This document shows positions 8,464 to 17,003 of a stretch of DNA of 18,720 nucleotides, in pieces (positions within the stretch are counted from its first letter, which is position 1; every line of letters starts with the position of its first letter). This DNA is from Bacteroidales bacterium (GTDB taxonomy: Bacteria > Bacteroidota > Bacteroidia > Bacteroidales > UBA932): NCBI GenBank assembly GCA_004552615.1, contig SFNZ01000031.1, positions 1 through 18,720 of the forward strand, given 5' to 3'. The notes beneath the pieces are model-generated. The model saw only the letters and a list, made by a program, of their open reading frames with translations, was not told where the DNA came from and searched no databases. The position numbers and the translations under genes are program-made.

Positions 8464-11117
8464 TTTGCACGGGCCTCCTTGCGGGCCTTCTGTTTCTCGT
8501 ATTTCTTCCTGTAGGCCTCAAGCCTTGCCTGCTCTTTCTGGAGCCGTTTCTGCTCGGCAAGGAGAATCTTCAGCTTGCGTGCGCGTTCCTTCTCGGCCTT
8601 TGCCTCGGCCTTGCGTGCGGCCTTTGCAGCATCCAGGCTGTCAAGTCGGGCCCATTCCGCCTCCCTTGCTGCAATCTTCGCAGCCCTCGCAGCCTCTTTC
8701 TCACGCCTTCTTGCCTCCTTTTCAGCCCTCGCCCTTTCCTTTGGAGAGAGAGCCACGGTATCCGCCGCAGCCAATGAATCCCTCACGGCCGACAATGAAT
8801 CGGAGACTGCCGGAAGCGCATCCGCAGCCGACAGCGAATCGGCAACATGCAAGGCAAGGGAATCCACTGCAGAGAGGGAGCCGACACCTGCTTCAAGCGA
8901 ATCGGCGACATCATTTGCCGCAAGGAGCGAATCTGCCTGGGCAATCTGGCGTGAAAGCGCCTCCTGCTCCTTCCTACGGACTTCACGGACCTTTTTAAGG
9001 GAATCAGAGACCTCGATCTCCCTGTAAACTCCCTCCATATAGCCCGGGAAATAGATGTCGGTCTGCCTGAACTGCGCCCTCGGACGGGACTCGTACTGTT
9101 TGCGCTGCGTAGGACGCTTTGTATATGAGGTTATGTCACGCGGCCCCTTCGGACGGTTGTCCGGGAGCCAGTTGAAGCCTTTGAGCACACGGTCATCCTG
9201 CTTCATCTGGGCAATAGGATAGGCGTCATTCTTGGCCTGGTCATAGTAGGACACGCTCTGGAGTTCCCCGTCAGTGAGAACGGCATACAGCATCCTGGAC
9301 TGGCTCTTGTTGACGGTTGCGAAAGTGCTGTCCTCCTTGAGGTAGAACACGGCAGAGGCATCTCCGAGCGCATCGAAACGGCTGAGCCCCCCGTCTTCCC
9401 CGAAATATGCCAGCATCTCTGTACTGCGTATCTGGTCAAAGCACAGGGAGTCTTCCTGGACTATTATGAATGCCGCCGACTGGAGATATGCCTTGCTGAG
9501 GTGCCCGCCGGCAAACGACACATAGATGCTGTCGGAAGAATACTGGCGGTTGCCGTCATTCCAGACAAACGGATTGCGGTGAAGCCTGACGAGCGAATCC
9601 AGATCATTGTATTTCAATGAGTCACACCTCATCTGGAAATCACTCTTGAAAAGGCGCACATCCTTGATTGCAGTCAGGAAGCCGAGTTTGGTGGAGTCCT
9701 TCGGCAGGGCGGCAATCGAATCGGCCACCGCCTTTGCAAGCGAATCGGCCGCAACTCTCGCCAGGGAGTCGGCCGCAACCCTTGCCAGCGAATCGGCTGC
9801 TGCCCTTGCAGCGGCATCCTGCACCGTGTCGGGAATCGAATCCGTCAATGCCACAGCCTGTCCTGCCCCCGCAGCGGACAACGAATCCGTCAGTGAAAGG
9901 GTCCTCCCGGCACCGGCAAGCGTGTTCCGTCCGGCAGCGGACAAAGAATCTGCAGCCGGAGCGGTCTTCTTGCGGTTCTGCTCGGCCTGCTGACGCGTCT
10001 GATAGTCGGCATTGTTCTTCTTCGCCTCCTCGGCAGCCTTGGCAGCATCCTCCGCAGCCTTGCGCCTGTAGGCGGTCACGGCATCGGCGCCCATATCCTC
10101 AAGGCGTTTGGAAGCGGATTCAAATTCAAGGGAGTCAATCCGGAACTTCATTATGGTGCGGTAGCGCAGGGTGTCAGCACTTACCCACACAGTGTCCCTG
10201 GTCCCCTCGCTTTCCATCACGCCCACCACTGCCGGACGCCTTGTCATCTCGACCTGCGAGAGGGTGTCGCAGTAGAATGCCCTTCCCGAAAGGGCTGTCA
10301 TATTGCGCGTGGTGTCGTCGATCTGCACATTGCCGAGCATCTCAATGTCGAGGGTATTCCTGTTGAAATAGAGCGAATCGGACCACATTTCCTTGTCCGG
10401 ATTCATCCCGTGGACATTCCTGTTGAAGAAAAACTGTTCCCTTCCGCGGTCATACCATCCGGCATTGGAAGAGAGCATCGCATCGTCCTTCCAGGCATCG
10501 GTACCCGTTCCGAAAACGGCAATGTCGGTCCCGGCATCATATTCAATCCTCGAGGTCTTGACAAAGACGCTGTCAGTAAACATATTGACATCCGACACGA
10601 AGGTGAACAGCTTGATTTTGGAATCATATGTCCCCGACAGGCTTTCGATTATCTGGCCGTCGGAGGAGCGCATCGCGCCGCCTCCCCTGAACACGGCCAC
10701 ACTGTCCTTGGTATTGTAGTCCAGATTTCTGGTCCTCAACACATTGCGGTCCTTGTCCTCAAGCTGCACAAGGTTGCCCCTGAACTGTGCGAGGTCATCC
10801 TTTACGAAATATGTGAGCTTGTCGCTGGTCAGCTGGGTATCGTTCTGGAGAATCTTCACGTTGCCCATTGCCACGATGACATCGGTGTTGACATTCCAGA
10901 GCGCCGTGTCACAGAGCAGGTACGTATTGTTGTGGAAAAACCGGGCCGGTCCCGTCACCTTGCGGTAGGAGATGCCGCGCTCCTCGATGAGCTGCATCGA
11001 TTCGGCGCTGAGGAGGCTGACAAGCGAATCCTGCTGCCCGGAAGAAGTCTGGGCAGACAGGACAAATGTTTGCAGCAGTGCCGCAATTATTGCAATCAGG
11101 CTCCTTTTCAGGGACAT
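8442..11117 (-). CDS. OstA/LptA-like outer-membrane biogenesis protein with low-complexity inserts
   Basis: The 891-residue protein has a signal peptide (about residues 1-22, MSLKRSLIAIIAALL...LSAQ), an OstA-like beta-rich region (about 40-330, with repeats of the type 'GNVKILQNDTQLTSDKLTY'), a long Ala/Asp/Ser/Leu linker (about 350-478), a second conserved region (about 480-690) and a low-complexity, then highly basic helical tail (about 725-891). OstA/LptA domains form beta-jellyroll bridges that carry lipopolysaccharide across the periplasm; that role is inferred from the family. The start at 11117 is set by the signal peptide and by the TAATG overlap with the preceding stop, which suggests translational coupling. 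The frame extends 16 codons further but that reads into the upstream gene without a signal-like N-terminus. The family in Bacteroidales is usually, as I recall, shorter, so the linker and tail look expanded. Confidence 0.8.
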   Translation of the reverse strand: MSLKRSLIAIIAALLQTFVLSAQTSSGQQDSLVSLLSAESMQLIEERGISYRKVTGPARFFHNNTYLLCDTALWNVNTDVIVAMGNVKILQNDTQLTSDKLTYFVKDDLAQFRGNLVQLEDKDRNVLRTRNLDYNTKDSVAVFRGGGAMRSSDGQIIESLSGTYDSKIKLFTFVSDVNMFTDSVFVKTSRIEYDAGTDIAVFGTGTDAWKDDAMLSSNAGWYDRGREQFFFNRNVHGMNPDKEMWSDSLYFNRNTLDIEMLGNVQIDDTTRNMTALSGRAFYCDTLSQVEMTRRPAVVGVMESEGTRDTVWVSADTLRYRTIMKFRIDSLEFESASKRLEDMGADAVTAYRRKAAEDAAKAAEEAKKNNADYQTRQQAEQNRKKTAPAADSLSAAGRNTLAGAGRTLSLTDSLSAAGAGQAVALTDSIPDTVQDAAARAAADSLARVAADSLARVAADSLAKAVADSIAALPKDSTKLGFLTAIKDVRLFKSDFQMRCDSLKYNDLDSLVRLHRNPFVWNDGNRQYSSDSIYVSFAGGHLSKAYLQSAAFIIVQEDSLCFDQIRSTEMLAYFGEDGGLSRFDALGDASAVFYLKEDSTFATVNKSQSRMLYAVLTDGELQSVSYYDQAKNDAYPIAQMKQDDRVLKGFNWLPDNRPKGPRDITSYTKRPTQRKQYESRPRAQFRQTDIYFPGYMEGVYREIEVSDSLKKVREVRRKEQEALSRQIAQADSLLAANDVADSLEAGVGSLSAVDSLALHVADSLSAADALPAVSDSLSAVRDSLAAADTVALSPKERARAEKEARRREKEAARAAKIAAREAEWARLDSLDAAKAARKAEAKAEKERARKLKILLAEQKRLQKEQARLEAYRKKYEKQKARKEARANKKAGRK
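9702..9797 (-). repeat. 24-bp tandem repeat encoding ADSLARVA octads
   Basis: Four consecutive eight-residue units (ADSLARVA, ADSLARVA, ADSLAKAV, ADSIAALP; residues 441-472) lie inside the OstA-like gene. The first two or three units are near-identical at DNA level; the others have diverged. The ADSL motif recurs irregularly elsewhere in the linker and in the C-terminal part. Confidence 0.8.
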
Positions 11118-12478
11118 TATTCTTGGACAATCTTTGTCTTCCAGATCTCGCGCCCGAAATCGCAATCCTTGAAGATAGGGTCGATGGTGATGTAGGTTTC
11201 CTTGACCTTGCCCTTGATGAAGCGGTCGATTTCGTCCATCGACTTTTTCATCCTCGTATCGTCGAGAAGGTCGCTGTAGTCATTCTCAAAAGTGGCGGTA
11301 TGTGCGGGAAGCACCTTGTCCACACGGACAATCTTATAGACAGTATTTCCGCTTCGGCCCTCATTGTCAAGCGATTCGAACGGTTCGGAAATATCCCCCA
11401 CCTCAAGGTTCTTTATGGCAGTATAGTCCTGCGGCTTGAGCTGGTCGATTTCAAAATAGGACGAGCCGGTGTTGGGGTCTGCCATCTGGCCTCCGTTGGT
11501 GCGCGTGGTCGGGTCCTGCGAATTGAACCTTGCAGCCATCTCGAAGGTGATTTCCCCGTCCAGTATCTTTGTGCGGAGGCTGTCAAGCCTGCCAAATGCC
11601 TCCTGACGGTCTTCTGATGTGTATTGCGGCTTCATCAGGATGTGCCTTGCATTGAACATGTCGCCTTTTTTCTCGAGAATCTCGATGATATGGAATCCGT
11701 CCGGGGTCTCGACAATCTGGGAGATGACTCCCGGCTTGAGGGACATGGCGGCATCGGAGAATGCAGGCCAGAAGATAGCCTTGGACGCCATTCCGAGCTC
11801 GCCTCCCTTGCGGGCACTGCTCGGGTCCTCAGAGTAGATGCGTGCAAGCGTGGAGAACTTCTCCCCCTTGATGATGCGCTCGCGGATGGCAAGAAGCTTT
11901 TCCTTTACGGCCATATTGGCGGCTTCACGGTCAGGATACACACAGATCTGGCTAAGCTGGTAGCGGACCGGCACCACAGGGAGGTCGGCCGAGTCGGTCT
12001 GCGCGATGTACTCCTTGACATCATACGGAGTGAGCTCCGGCACACGGCCCATTATCTCCTGCTGCATCTGCTGGGTAAGATTCTGGTCTTCAAGAGTTTT
12101 GGCCCATTCCTGACGAAGTCTGTAGATAGGTTTGCCGAAATACTCCTCCATCTCCTCCTCTCCGCCGAAGTTGGTCTTCATGGAGGCCACCCTCTGCTCG
12201 ACCATGGCATTGACCTGGTCCTGGTTGACGGTCAGCGAATCGAGCCTTGCCTGCATAAGGAAGACCTTGGATTCCAGCATATTCTCCAGGACTGTGCAGC
12301 GGTCCATGAAGATCCCCTGCAGGCGGAGCATCTGGATTTCCTGCTCGAGCTGGCTGATGGAGATCATCTCGTTGCCGACTACGGCCACAGTCTTGTCGAT
12401 AAGGCCTGCCGGGTATTTCTGCGCTCCAAGGGTCACTGCCGCAAACATCGCCGCGGCAAATAAGAAAAACTTCTTCAT
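11117..12478 (-). CDS. SurA-like periplasmic chaperone/peptidyl-prolyl isomerase with two parvulin domains
   Basis: This periplasmic protein probably escorts outer-membrane proteins and isomerises prolyl bonds. The 453 residues contain a signal peptide (MKKFFLFAAAMFAAVTLGAQ, cleavage about residue 20), a SurA_N-type helical chaperone region beginning DKTVAVVGNEMISISQLEQE (28-47) and running to about 165, and two parvulin (rotamase) domains at about 171-270 and 275-385. The first is the clearer (SEDPSSARKGGELG, ETPDGFHIIEI); the second starts NARHILMKP and has NSQDPTTRTNGGQ. I start at the ATG at 12478, one base past the preceding stop. A start five codons upstream would overlap that gene and put MKYIE before the signal peptide. 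It is translationally coupled to the OstA-like gene. I leave the symbol empty because Bacteroidales carry several SurA-like paralogues. Confidence 0.88.
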   Translation of the reverse strand: MKKFFLFAAAMFAAVTLGAQKYPAGLIDKTVAVVGNEMISISQLEQEIQMLRLQGIFMDRCTVLENMLESKVFLMQARLDSLTVNQDQVNAMVEQRVASMKTNFGGEEEMEEYFGKPIYRLRQEWAKTLEDQNLTQQMQQEIMGRVPELTPYDVKEYIAQTDSADLPVVPVRYQLSQICVYPDREAANMAVKEKLLAIRERIIKGEKFSTLARIYSEDPSSARKGGELGMASKAIFWPAFSDAAMSLKPGVISQIVETPDGFHIIEILEKKGDMFNARHILMKPQYTSEDRQEAFGRLDSLRTKILDGEITFEMAARFNSQDPTTRTNGGQMADPNTGSSYFEIDQLKPQDYTAIKNLEVGDISEPFESLDNEGRSGNTVYKIVRVDKVLPAHTATFENDYSDLLDDTRMKKSMDEIDRFIKGKVKETYITIDPIFKDCDFGREIWKTKIVQE

Positions 12479-12479
12479 C

Positions 12480-13346
12480 TCAATATATTTCAAACTCCCC
12501 GCTTGCCTTTGCCTGCTTTAGGAGATTCTGCTCCAGCGATGCGAGCAAAGCCTGCTTGCGGGTACTCAGGATAATGTCTTTGATACGGTCGGCGAAATAT
12601 TCGACCGGCCCGTTCTGGCCGCTCTGGACAATGTCTCGGACATAGGCTATCAGCCTGTTGCCGTCCTCATCGGTCTTCTCCACATATCCGTTTCTGCGTG
12701 CCGACAGGAAAGCCTGGCCGTCCATGCCGAACTCGCCGGCAATTTCCGCAACCCCGATCCACCTGTCGCCGTAATCCTTGTAGATGCGGGCTGAAGATAC
12801 GGCAAGGGTATCTATCGATTCGAAGTCCTGCCCGTCCTCCGTACCTGCGGCCAGATATTTGCGCACCTGTGCAAGATATGGGGATTTTCCGTCCACCTGT
12901 GCAAACCTTGCCCTGACCACCGGCACCGTGAGCACAAACTGGTCCTTGTGAGCATCGTAATATTTCTGGATCTGGGTGTCGGTGATGGTGGTGTCGAGCC
13001 TCTGGTTGACGTAGGACTGCTCGTAGCGGTATTTGAGAAGGGCCCTGCGGTAGTCCTCAAGCTCCTTGATCACGTCCAGGTCCTCCTTGCCGAGCTCCTT
13101 CTGGGCCATGTCCATATAGAGCTGCTCAGTGGCCCAGCTCGTAATGTACTGTGTCACAAGAGCCGTACTGTCCTCGGGCGAGAGGCCCTTCGGGAGGAAG
13201 GATGCAATGTCGGTGGTGTAGAGCCTGTGGGAACCCGCTTTTGCAACAACGTCCCCTTCGTGGACGAACGAAGAGACCGTTTCGCACGAAGGGAACATCA
13301 AAAGGCCGCACAGGGCGGCCGTCATTGCCGTCAATATCTTTCTCAA
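12480..13346 (-). CDS. Lipoprotein with SurA-like/parvulin-related architecture
   Basis: The 288-residue protein has a lipoprotein signal: MRKILTAMTAALCGLLMFPSC, with C21 the likely lipidated residue, though phenylalanine at -3 makes the lipobox atypical. Downstream comes a helical region like SurA N-domains (GDVVAKAGSHRLYTTDIASFLP, then TDTQIQKYYDAHKDQFVL, the usual lead-in to a parvulin domain). The later part does not show a clear rotamase core, so it may be chaperone-only. The start is TTG at 13346, one base after the guaB stop. The first ATG (13325) would remove the RK charges that a signal peptide needs, so TTG is preferred. It lies in the guaB-to-OstA unit, next to a true double-parvulin SurA-like gene, consistent with a joint role in outer-membrane protein folding. 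The exact function is uncertain. Confidence 0.75.
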   Translation of the reverse strand: MRKILTAMTAALCGLLMFPSCETVSSFVHEGDVVAKAGSHRLYTTDIASFLPKGLSPEDSTALVTQYITSWATEQLYMDMAQKELGKEDLDVIKELEDYRRALLKYRYEQSYVNQRLDTTITDTQIQKYYDAHKDQFVLTVPVVRARFAQVDGKSPYLAQVRKYLAAGTEDGQDFESIDTLAVSSARIYKDYGDRWIGVAEIAGEFGMDGQAFLSARRNGYVEKTDEDGNRLIAYVRDIVQSGQNGPVEYFADRIKDIILSTRKQALLASLEQNLLKQAKASGEFEIY

Positions 13347-13347
13347 A

Positions 13348-14823
13348 CTATCTCGAATAATTAGGCGCTTCCTTGGTGATGGTCACGTCATGAGGGTGAC
13401 TCTCAAGGAAACCGGCATTGGTTATACGCACAAATTGTGCCTGACGGAGAGCTTCGATGTCCTTTGCTCCGCAATAACCCATTCCGGAACGGAGACCGCC
13501 GACAAGCTGGTACACCACCTCCGATACCGTTCCCTTGTAAGGAACCTGCGCCACAATGCCTTCCGGGACGAGTTTCTTGATATCTTCCTCCATATCCTGG
13601 AAGTAGCGGTCCTTGGAACCGTGCTCCATTGCCTCGAGTGAACCCATACCGCGGTAGGACTTGAATTTCCTTCCGTTGAGGATGATGGTCTCGCCCGGAG
13701 ACTCCTCGGTGCCTGCAAAGAGAGAGCCGGCCATGATGGTGCTTGCGCCTGCAGCGAGAGCCTTGACGATGTCGCCGGAATAGCGGATGCCGCCGTCTGC
13801 GATGACCGGTACACCGGTGCCCTCGAGGGCCTTGGATGCCATCATCACTGCGGTGAGCTGCGGAACGCCCACGCCCGCGATGATACGTGTGGTGCAGATG
13901 GAGCCCGGTCCGATGCCGACCTTCACTGCGTCAACTCCGGCGTCTGCAAGGGCCTTTGCGCCTTCTGCGGTGGCCACGTTGCCTGCCACGATCTGCACAT
14001 CCCTGCCCTTGAATGCCTTGCAGCATTTCTCGATGACTCCGAGAACGCCTGCGGAGTGTCCGTGGGCCGTGTCGATGACGACTGCGTCGGCACCTGCGTG
14101 CACGAGCATCTCGATCCTGTCCATCGTGTCGGATTTCACGCCGACTGCGGCTGCCACGAGGAGACGTCCCTTGCTGTCCTTGGAAGCAATCGGGTTGTCC
14201 TTGATCTTCATAAGGTCCTTGTAGGTGATGAGGCCCACGAGATGGCCTTCGTCATCAACAACCGGGAGTTTCTCGACCTTCTTGCGCATAAGGATTTCGG
14301 TAGCCTCCACAAGACTGATGCCCTTGCGACCGGTGATGATGTTCTCGCTTGTCATCACGCTGGATACAGGAAGGTGGTTGTCAACATGGAAACGGAGGTC
14401 ACGGTTGGTGACGATGCCGATGAGATAGCCCTTTTCGTCGGTCACGGGGATGCCGCCGATATGGTGCTTTGCCATCATTGCGAGAGCCTCCCCGACGGTG
14501 GCGTCAGGACGGATGGTGACAGGGTCGTATATCATTCCGTTTTCGGCCCTTTTCACGCGGCGTACCTGCTCGCACTGGACTTCAATAGGCATATTCTTGT
14601 GAATCACTCCGATACCTCCGGACCTCGCCATTGCGATGGCAAGTTCTGCCTCGGTGACGGTATCCATCGCCGAAGACACAATCGGGGCATGAAGCTTTAT
14701 TTCCCTGGTAAAGAATGTAGAGACATCCACATCTCTCGGCAACACTTCCGAGCGGGCGGGCACGAGCAAAACGTCATCAAATGTGAGTCCCTCAGGAATC
14801 TCTGGATAAAATTTCTGCTGCAT
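13348..14823 (-). CDS. guaB: Inosine-5'-monophosphate dehydrogenase
   Basis: It catalyses the NAD-dependent oxidation of IMP to XMP, the committed step of guanine nucleotide synthesis, in the cytoplasm. The 491 residues have the standard layout: GLTFDDVLLVP at 12-22, two CBS domains inserted at about 98-150 and 155-210, NAD-site D251 in DTAHGHS, the catalytic loop GIGPGSICTTR with nucleophile C310, and the flap segment ending SGMGYCGA. I start at the ATG at 14823 (MQQKFYPEIPEG). The open frame goes back to a TTG at 14844, but that codon lies inside the promoter -7 box and would be upstream of the transcription start. It heads the unit that runs into the lipoprotein, SurA-like and OstA-like genes. 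Confidence 0.97.
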   Translation of the reverse strand: MQQKFYPEIPEGLTFDDVLLVPARSEVLPRDVDVSTFFTREIKLHAPIVSSAMDTVTEAELAIAMARSGGIGVIHKNMPIEVQCEQVRRVKRAENGMIYDPVTIRPDATVGEALAMMAKHHIGGIPVTDEKGYLIGIVTNRDLRFHVDNHLPVSSVMTSENIITGRKGISLVEATEILMRKKVEKLPVVDDEGHLVGLITYKDLMKIKDNPIASKDSKGRLLVAAAVGVKSDTMDRIEMLVHAGADAVVIDTAHGHSAGVLGVIEKCCKAFKGRDVQIVAGNVATAEGAKALADAGVDAVKVGIGPGSICTTRIIAGVGVPQLTAVMMASKALEGTGVPVIADGGIRYSGDIVKALAAGASTIMAGSLFAGTEESPGETIILNGRKFKSYRGMGSLEAMEHGSKDRYFQDMEEDIKKLVPEGIVAQVPYKGTVSEVVYQLVGGLRSGMGYCGAKDIEALRQAQFVRITNAGFLESHPHDVTITKEAPNYSR

Positions 14824-14841
14824 TGGAATCAATTTAATGTG

Positions 14842-14849
14842 CAAAGATA
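14842..14849 (-). promoter_or_regulatory. -7 box of the guaB operon promoter
   Basis: TATCTTTG on the minus strand, a full TAnnTTTG match. No clear TTTG lies 19-21 bases upstream. The predicted start near 14836 leaves a short leader of about 13 nt before the guaB ATG. I see no other promoter box before the next three genes, so this one probably drives all four. Confidence 0.6.
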
Positions 14850-14878
14850 ATCATTTTTCGTGAAGGAACCGTTTATTT

Positions 14879-14910
14879 TTTGCCATTATGGTTTTTATGA
14901 GGTATTTTTG
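14879..14910 (+). promoter_or_regulatory. Promoter of the radical SAM gene
   Basis: TTTG (14879-14882), 20 bases, TATTTTTG (14903-14910): both boxes and the spacing fit the Bacteroidota consensus. The start is predicted near 14917, giving a leader of about 40 nt. It is divergent to the guaB promoter, with the -7 boxes about 55 bases apart. Confidence 0.75.
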
Positions 14911-14957
14911 AAGACTTATTTACGGGAGATGCCGCTGCGGCACCCGGGCAATGCATT

Positions 14958-16001
14958 ATGTTTCCGGAAGGCAAGAGATACAACACGTTTTCGGGTTATT
15001 ACAGGCGCACCTACGGCCAGAGGCTCCAGAAGCTGGTGATAGATGCGGGGTTCACCTGTCCCAACAGGGACGGGACCTGCGGCCGTGGCGGGTGCACCTA
15101 CTGCAACAATGACGCCTTCCATCCCGGCTACAGCACCCCTGGCAAGAGCATCCGGACCCAGATTGACGAGGGCATCGGATTTCACAGGGTGCGATACCGC
15201 GGAGTGACAGGCTATCTTGCCTATTTCCAACCGTATTCCAACACTTATGCTCCTCTGGAAACCCTCAGGCGGCTCTATTGCGAGGCCCTTTCGCATCCGG
15301 AGATTGTCGGCATCACCATAGGCACGCGGCCGGACTGCGTGGACGAGGAGAAGCTCGATTTCCTGGCGGACCTGCGCGAAGGAAGGGTGCTGGAAGGATG
15401 GCAGCGCACCCTCGGCGGAAAGGTCATCGGGGCTCCGCTCGTCACCCTCGAATACGGCATAGAGTCCTGCTACGACAAGACGCTCTCACGCATCAACCGC
15501 GGACACGGCTTTGCCATCGCGCAGCAGGCTGTGAGGGCAACGGCGGAAAGGGGCATCGACACGGGGGCCCATTTCATACTCGGGCTTCCCGGAGAGACGG
15601 TCCAGATGATGCTTCAGGAATGCAGCCTCATAAATGACCTGCCGCTTACGAGCGTGAAGTTCCACCAGCTCCAGTTTGTCAAGGGGACAAGAATGGAAGC
15701 CGAGCACGACGCGGACCCGTCGGAGTTTGTGGAAATGGATCTTCCGGAGTATCTGGACTTTATGATTGACATGCTCGAAAGGCTCCGCCCCGACCTCTGG
15801 ATTGAGAGGATTGCCGGGGAGATGCCTCCGCGCTTTGTGCGCAGCAGCAGGTGGGGGCTTGTGCGCAATTTCGAGATCCTGAGGATGCTGGACCGCAGGC
15901 TCGAAGAGAGGGACACCTGGCAGGGAAGGCTGCTGGATGACATGGCAGGCTGTCCGATGGCTCCGGATGATTGCTGTCCCGACAGGCAGAGCCTGCAATA
16001 A
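14958..16001 (+). CDS. Radical SAM protein, TIGR01212/YhcC family
   Basis: The 347-residue enzyme contains the family's iron-sulfur signature in CPNRDGTCGRGGCTYC: C34, C46 and C49 form the CX11CX2C set that holds the [4Fe-4S] cluster. It continues with YFQPYSNTYA, GTRPDCV, LEYGIESC and the barrel motif HFILGLPGE (about 196-204). This matches the Elp3-related TIGR01212 group (E. coli YhcC, B. subtilis YtqA). I recall that YtqA has been linked to methylaminomethyl-uridine synthesis in the tRNA wobble base; whether that holds here is open. The start at 14958 is the ATG that gives the usual N-terminus (KRYNTFSGYYR) and follows a clear promoter. An extra C41 lies inside the signature, and a cysteine-containing tail (CPMAPDDCCP) ends the protein. 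The NlpC/P60 gene follows after about 20 bases. Confidence 0.88.
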   Translation: MFPEGKRYNTFSGYYRRTYGQRLQKLVIDAGFTCPNRDGTCGRGGCTYCNNDAFHPGYSTPGKSIRTQIDEGIGFHRVRYRGVTGYLAYFQPYSNTYAPLETLRRLYCEALSHPEIVGITIGTRPDCVDEEKLDFLADLREGRVLEGWQRTLGGKVIGAPLVTLEYGIESCYDKTLSRINRGHGFAIAQQAVRATAERGIDTGAHFILGLPGETVQMMLQECSLINDLPLTSVKFHQLQFVKGTRMEAEHDADPSEFVEMDLPEYLDFMIDMLERLRPDLWIERIAGEMPPRFVRSSRWGLVRNFEILRMLDRRLEERDTWQGRLLDDMAGCPMAPDDCCPDRQSLQ

Positions 16002-16021
16002 CAAATGGAATTATGTGTAAT

Positions 16022-16996
16022 ATGAGACTGAAATTTATACTGTGCGCCGTGTGCGCTATGCTGCTTTTCTGCGGGAATGCCAGCAGTCAGGATGTCGTGG
16101 TTGCCATCTCGGTGGCGCAGCTCAGGCTTCATCCGGACTATGAGTCACCTCTTGAGACACAGGCTCTTATGGGCACTCAGGCCGAGGTTCTCGATTCGAC
16201 CGGGTATTGGCGTCGCATCCGTGTACCTGACGGGTACGAGGCCTGGGTGAACGCTCTTGCACTCGTTCCTCTTCCGCAGGGGTACGACAAGGCTGAGAAA
16301 TACATCGTGACAGCAGACTGGAGTCACGTATTCGAGTCTCCGTCGGAGAATGCCGGGCGGATTTCGGACCTTGTCAGGGGCGATGTCCTAAGGCGAAGCG
16401 GCAGGAAGAAGGCCGGTTTCGTGGGCATAGTGATGCCTTCCGGGCAGACGGGATGGGTACGTGCAAAGGACGTCCTCGACTACGGGAAGTGGCGGAGTGA
16501 AGCCAGGTGCACCGCGGAGAATGTCGTGGCTGAGGCGCTGAGGTATCTGGGAGTCCCGTATCTGTGGGGAGGATGCTCCACCAAGGGATTCGACTGCAGC
16601 GGGATTGTCCAGTTTTCATATTGGATGAACGGGATGCTGCTGCCGCGCAATTCTTCGGCGATGTACCGCACCGGGACAGTTGTCGATGCCGCTTCCCTTC
16701 TGGAAAAGGCAAGGAGGCGTCCCCTCGGCGTGATGGCATCTCCGGAGACGGCATCCGGGGCGGCTGCAGAGGGGTATGCGCTGACGGAGGATGACCTGTC
16801 GGCACTCCGCCCCGGCGACCTTGTATTTTTCGGCAACATCGAAAAGGACAGGCCCACACACGTGACGATGTACATCGGAGGAGGCCGCATCATCCACGCC
16901 TCGCAGCTTGTCAGGATCAATTCCCTGGACCCGGGCTCGGAGGACTGCTACGAAAACGTGGGAAGGATACTGGGTGTCAGAAGGATTATTCAATAG
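16022..16996 (+). CDS. SH3-domain NlpC/P60 cell-wall endopeptidase (C40 family)
   Basis: The 324-residue exported protein probably cleaves peptidoglycan stem peptides (gamma-D-Glu to diamino-acid bond in characterised relatives). It has a signal peptide (MRLKFILCAVCAMLLFCGNASSQ), two bacterial SH3-like segments (about 24-85 and 92-155) and an NlpC/P60 domain (about 165-324). Catalytic residues are C192 in FDCSG, H280 in RPTHVTMYIG and H292 in RIIHAS. PGDLVFFG (264-271) is the usual lead-in to the histidine. About 45 residues rich in Ala/Arg/Glu (215-258) separate the cysteine half from the histidine half, longer than in the minimal domain. The ATG at 16022 is chosen for the signal peptide; the ATG at 16013 (adding MCN) is possible. 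It probably shares a transcript with the radical SAM gene, 20 bases upstream. Confidence 0.88.
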   Translation: MRLKFILCAVCAMLLFCGNASSQDVVVAISVAQLRLHPDYESPLETQALMGTQAEVLDSTGYWRRIRVPDGYEAWVNALALVPLPQGYDKAEKYIVTADWSHVFESPSENAGRISDLVRGDVLRRSGRKKAGFVGIVMPSGQTGWVRAKDVLDYGKWRSEARCTAENVVAEALRYLGVPYLWGGCSTKGFDCSGIVQFSYWMNGMLLPRNSSAMYRTGTVVDAASLLEKARRRPLGVMASPETASGAAAEGYALTEDDLSALRPGDLVFFGNIEKDRPTHVTMYIGGGRIIHASQLVRINSLDPGSEDCYENVGRILGVRRIIQ

Positions 16997-17003
16997 AATT
17001 TAT

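Noticed and set aside
9702..9797. Tandem repeat as a regulatory or mobile element.
   Set aside because: The 24-bp period stays in frame and encodes ADSL-type octads, so it is a protein repeat within the OstA-like gene.
10410..12463. Open frames of 261 and 279 codons opposite the OstA-like and SurA-like genes.
   Set aside because: Shadow frames: no promoter, no recognisable domain, and the opposite strand is coherently coding with signal peptides and coupled starts.
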